Source: Azadirachta indica
Taxonomy: Eukaryota; Streptophyta; Magnoliopsida; Sapindales; Meliaceae
NCBI GenBank assembly: GCA_022749755.1
Contig: CM040453.1
Span: forward strand, 7,090,102-7,154,101
Direction: 5' to 3'
DNA length: 64,000 nucleotides
In this document: positions 62,931 to 64,000 of the stretch, piece by piece
How the letters are laid out: every line of letters starts with the position of its first letter
Position numbering within the stretch: the first letter of the stretch is position 1
Translations under genes and position numbers: made by a program
The notes under the pieces: generated by a model
What the model saw: the letters and a program-made list of their open reading frames with translations, nothing else
Database searches by the model: none
What the model was told of the DNA's origin: nothing

Positions 62931-64000
62931 ATACAACGAGTGTAGAACAACGTCGAAGAAGGAAGAAGATTGCTCGGTGATGCTTTGTTCTGGCAAAGTT
63001 TGTTGTGAGAGCAAGGAGGAAGAATGGAAATGAATGAATGAATAAAATGTTAGATTAGATATGTATTTATAGGCAAGTGGCGACTACTCAAACAACCACT
63101 TAAACTGTTTTAACACCCGTTAACACAAATAGTTAAAACAACCACTAAAACTATCATTAACACAAATAGTTAAAACCGTTTTGTGTCTTTTCATCGTTTC
63201 ATCTTCAACTGCAACTCAACCACCAAAACTATCATTAACGGCATTTAAAAAATTTAAATAATTAAGCCCAAAAAATAAAAGTGTAAAATAAAGCCTATCA
63301 CATGCACACCTCGGGGGAGGGGGTGGGTGAGTGGAGTTCCCTTGCATGCGACAAGGCGCATTAAATGCTTTTAAAGCCAAACCCCAAGATTGGACTTGGA
63401 CTGGCCTGCCTTATGCGCGAGGGAATTCCATTAGTTGGCTTATTAACTTACTCCAAGTTTTTTTTCATATATAAACTCTTTAAAAGTCTTATAACTAACT
63501 AATGTGGGATTTAGTATTTTGGAATACTACACAAATTTATAACAATCCCCCACATATTTCAAAATACTAAATTTTACACTTTTAATACATCACCATTTGA
63601 TAACAAACTTAATCCACATGAACTGGTGCTTATTAGGTTATGAACCAGTCATTGAACATATTAATTGTGTCTTACAAGAACTAAATGATATAACTAATTT
63701 CTATGAACTATAGCTCTTTTGGTGTGAATAAGTGAATTAATAGCTTACATTAAGTTTAATCTTATTCCTTTTGTTGTTCTACAGTTTTGCATCTTTATGG
63801 CCCTGCTCTATCTTGGTAATCATCAGTTCTTTAGAGATGTCTACCTAACTCTCATAAAAATCAACCTAATTCCACATTCATTTAGGTGAAACCTCCATCA
63901 AACATATCCTACAGTTAAACATGCCACCATCTAATTTTTTTTTTTTTTGGGGCTATGGAGTTCATTAAGAGTATAAAAACTCATCATTTTCATTGTAATG
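62931..64000. repeat. Repeat-element-like region at the right edge
   Basis: No gene. Contains short direct repeats (TTAACACAAATAGTTAAAAC at 63119 and 63154; ACTAAAACTATCATTAAC-like at 63143 and, with one change, about 63222), and an 18-bp near-perfect inverted repeat (63509-63526 and 63555-63572) next to CCCCCACA. The composition resembles LTR-derived repeats I associate with plant genomes, but the boundaries lie partly outside the window, so the class is not determined. Confidence 0.35.

Noticed and set aside
1..64000. CRISPR arrays, bacterial operons, known conserved plant microRNAs
   Set aside because: The tandem repeats seen have no regular spacer structure, the genes are intron-containing plant genes, and none of the common conserved mature microRNA sequences was noticed on reading; this was a visual check, not a computed search.

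Overview
The window is nuclear DNA from a flowering plant, most likely a eudicot. It is AT-rich, its genes are split by GT-AG introns, and its protein set is plant-specific (DEMETER-type DNA glycosylase, CSLA mannan synthase, plant AAAP/GABA-type transporter). Species cannot be fixed from the sequence alone. I see no bacterial, organellar or CRISPR features.

Six protein-coding genes are supported, five of them rebuilt exon by exon with frame checked at every junction. (1) 1385-2809, minus: a single-exon SAM-dependent methyltransferase related to the C-terminal domain of METTL13. (2) 11107-23955, minus: a DEMETER (DME)-family 5-methylcytosine DNA glycosylase, 20 coding exons, about 1929 residues; its last exon lies beyond a 2.1 kb intron that carries a SINE. 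(3) 38595-40613, plus: an OTU-type cysteine protease, 5 exons, 321 residues. (4) 43697-47352, minus: a CSLA glucomannan 4-beta-mannosyltransferase, 9 exons, 531 residues. (5) 52843-58404, minus: a DEAD-box-derived protein that appears to have lost its ATPase motifs, 7 exons, 567 residues. (6) 60617-62645, plus: a GABA/amino-acid transporter, 7 exons, 460 residues.

Between the genes are: a 3.2 kb AT-rich spacer with purine-rich repeats and a MITE-like block (2.8-6.0 kb); a possible non-coding transcription unit starting near 6.15 kb and facing the 3' end of DME; a gene-poor stretch of about 14 kb (24.2-38.2 kb) holding a decayed Ty3/gypsy LTR element (28474-31400), its subterminal tandem array, a separate tandem duplication and microsatellites; a 5.4 kb spacer between CSLA and the helicase-like gene; and a repeat-rich right end (62.9-64 kb).

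The genes do not form an operon or pathway. They are independent housekeeping or developmental genes: epigenetic demethylation, deubiquitination, hemicellulose synthesis, RNA or ribosome biogenesis, amino-acid transport, protein methylation. The points most worth follow-up are the pseudo-helicase, the SINE with target-site duplication in the last DME intron, the spliced DME start codon, the triplicated block and G-quadruplex run in the helicase-like gene, and the LTR element with a nine-copy array next to one LTR.
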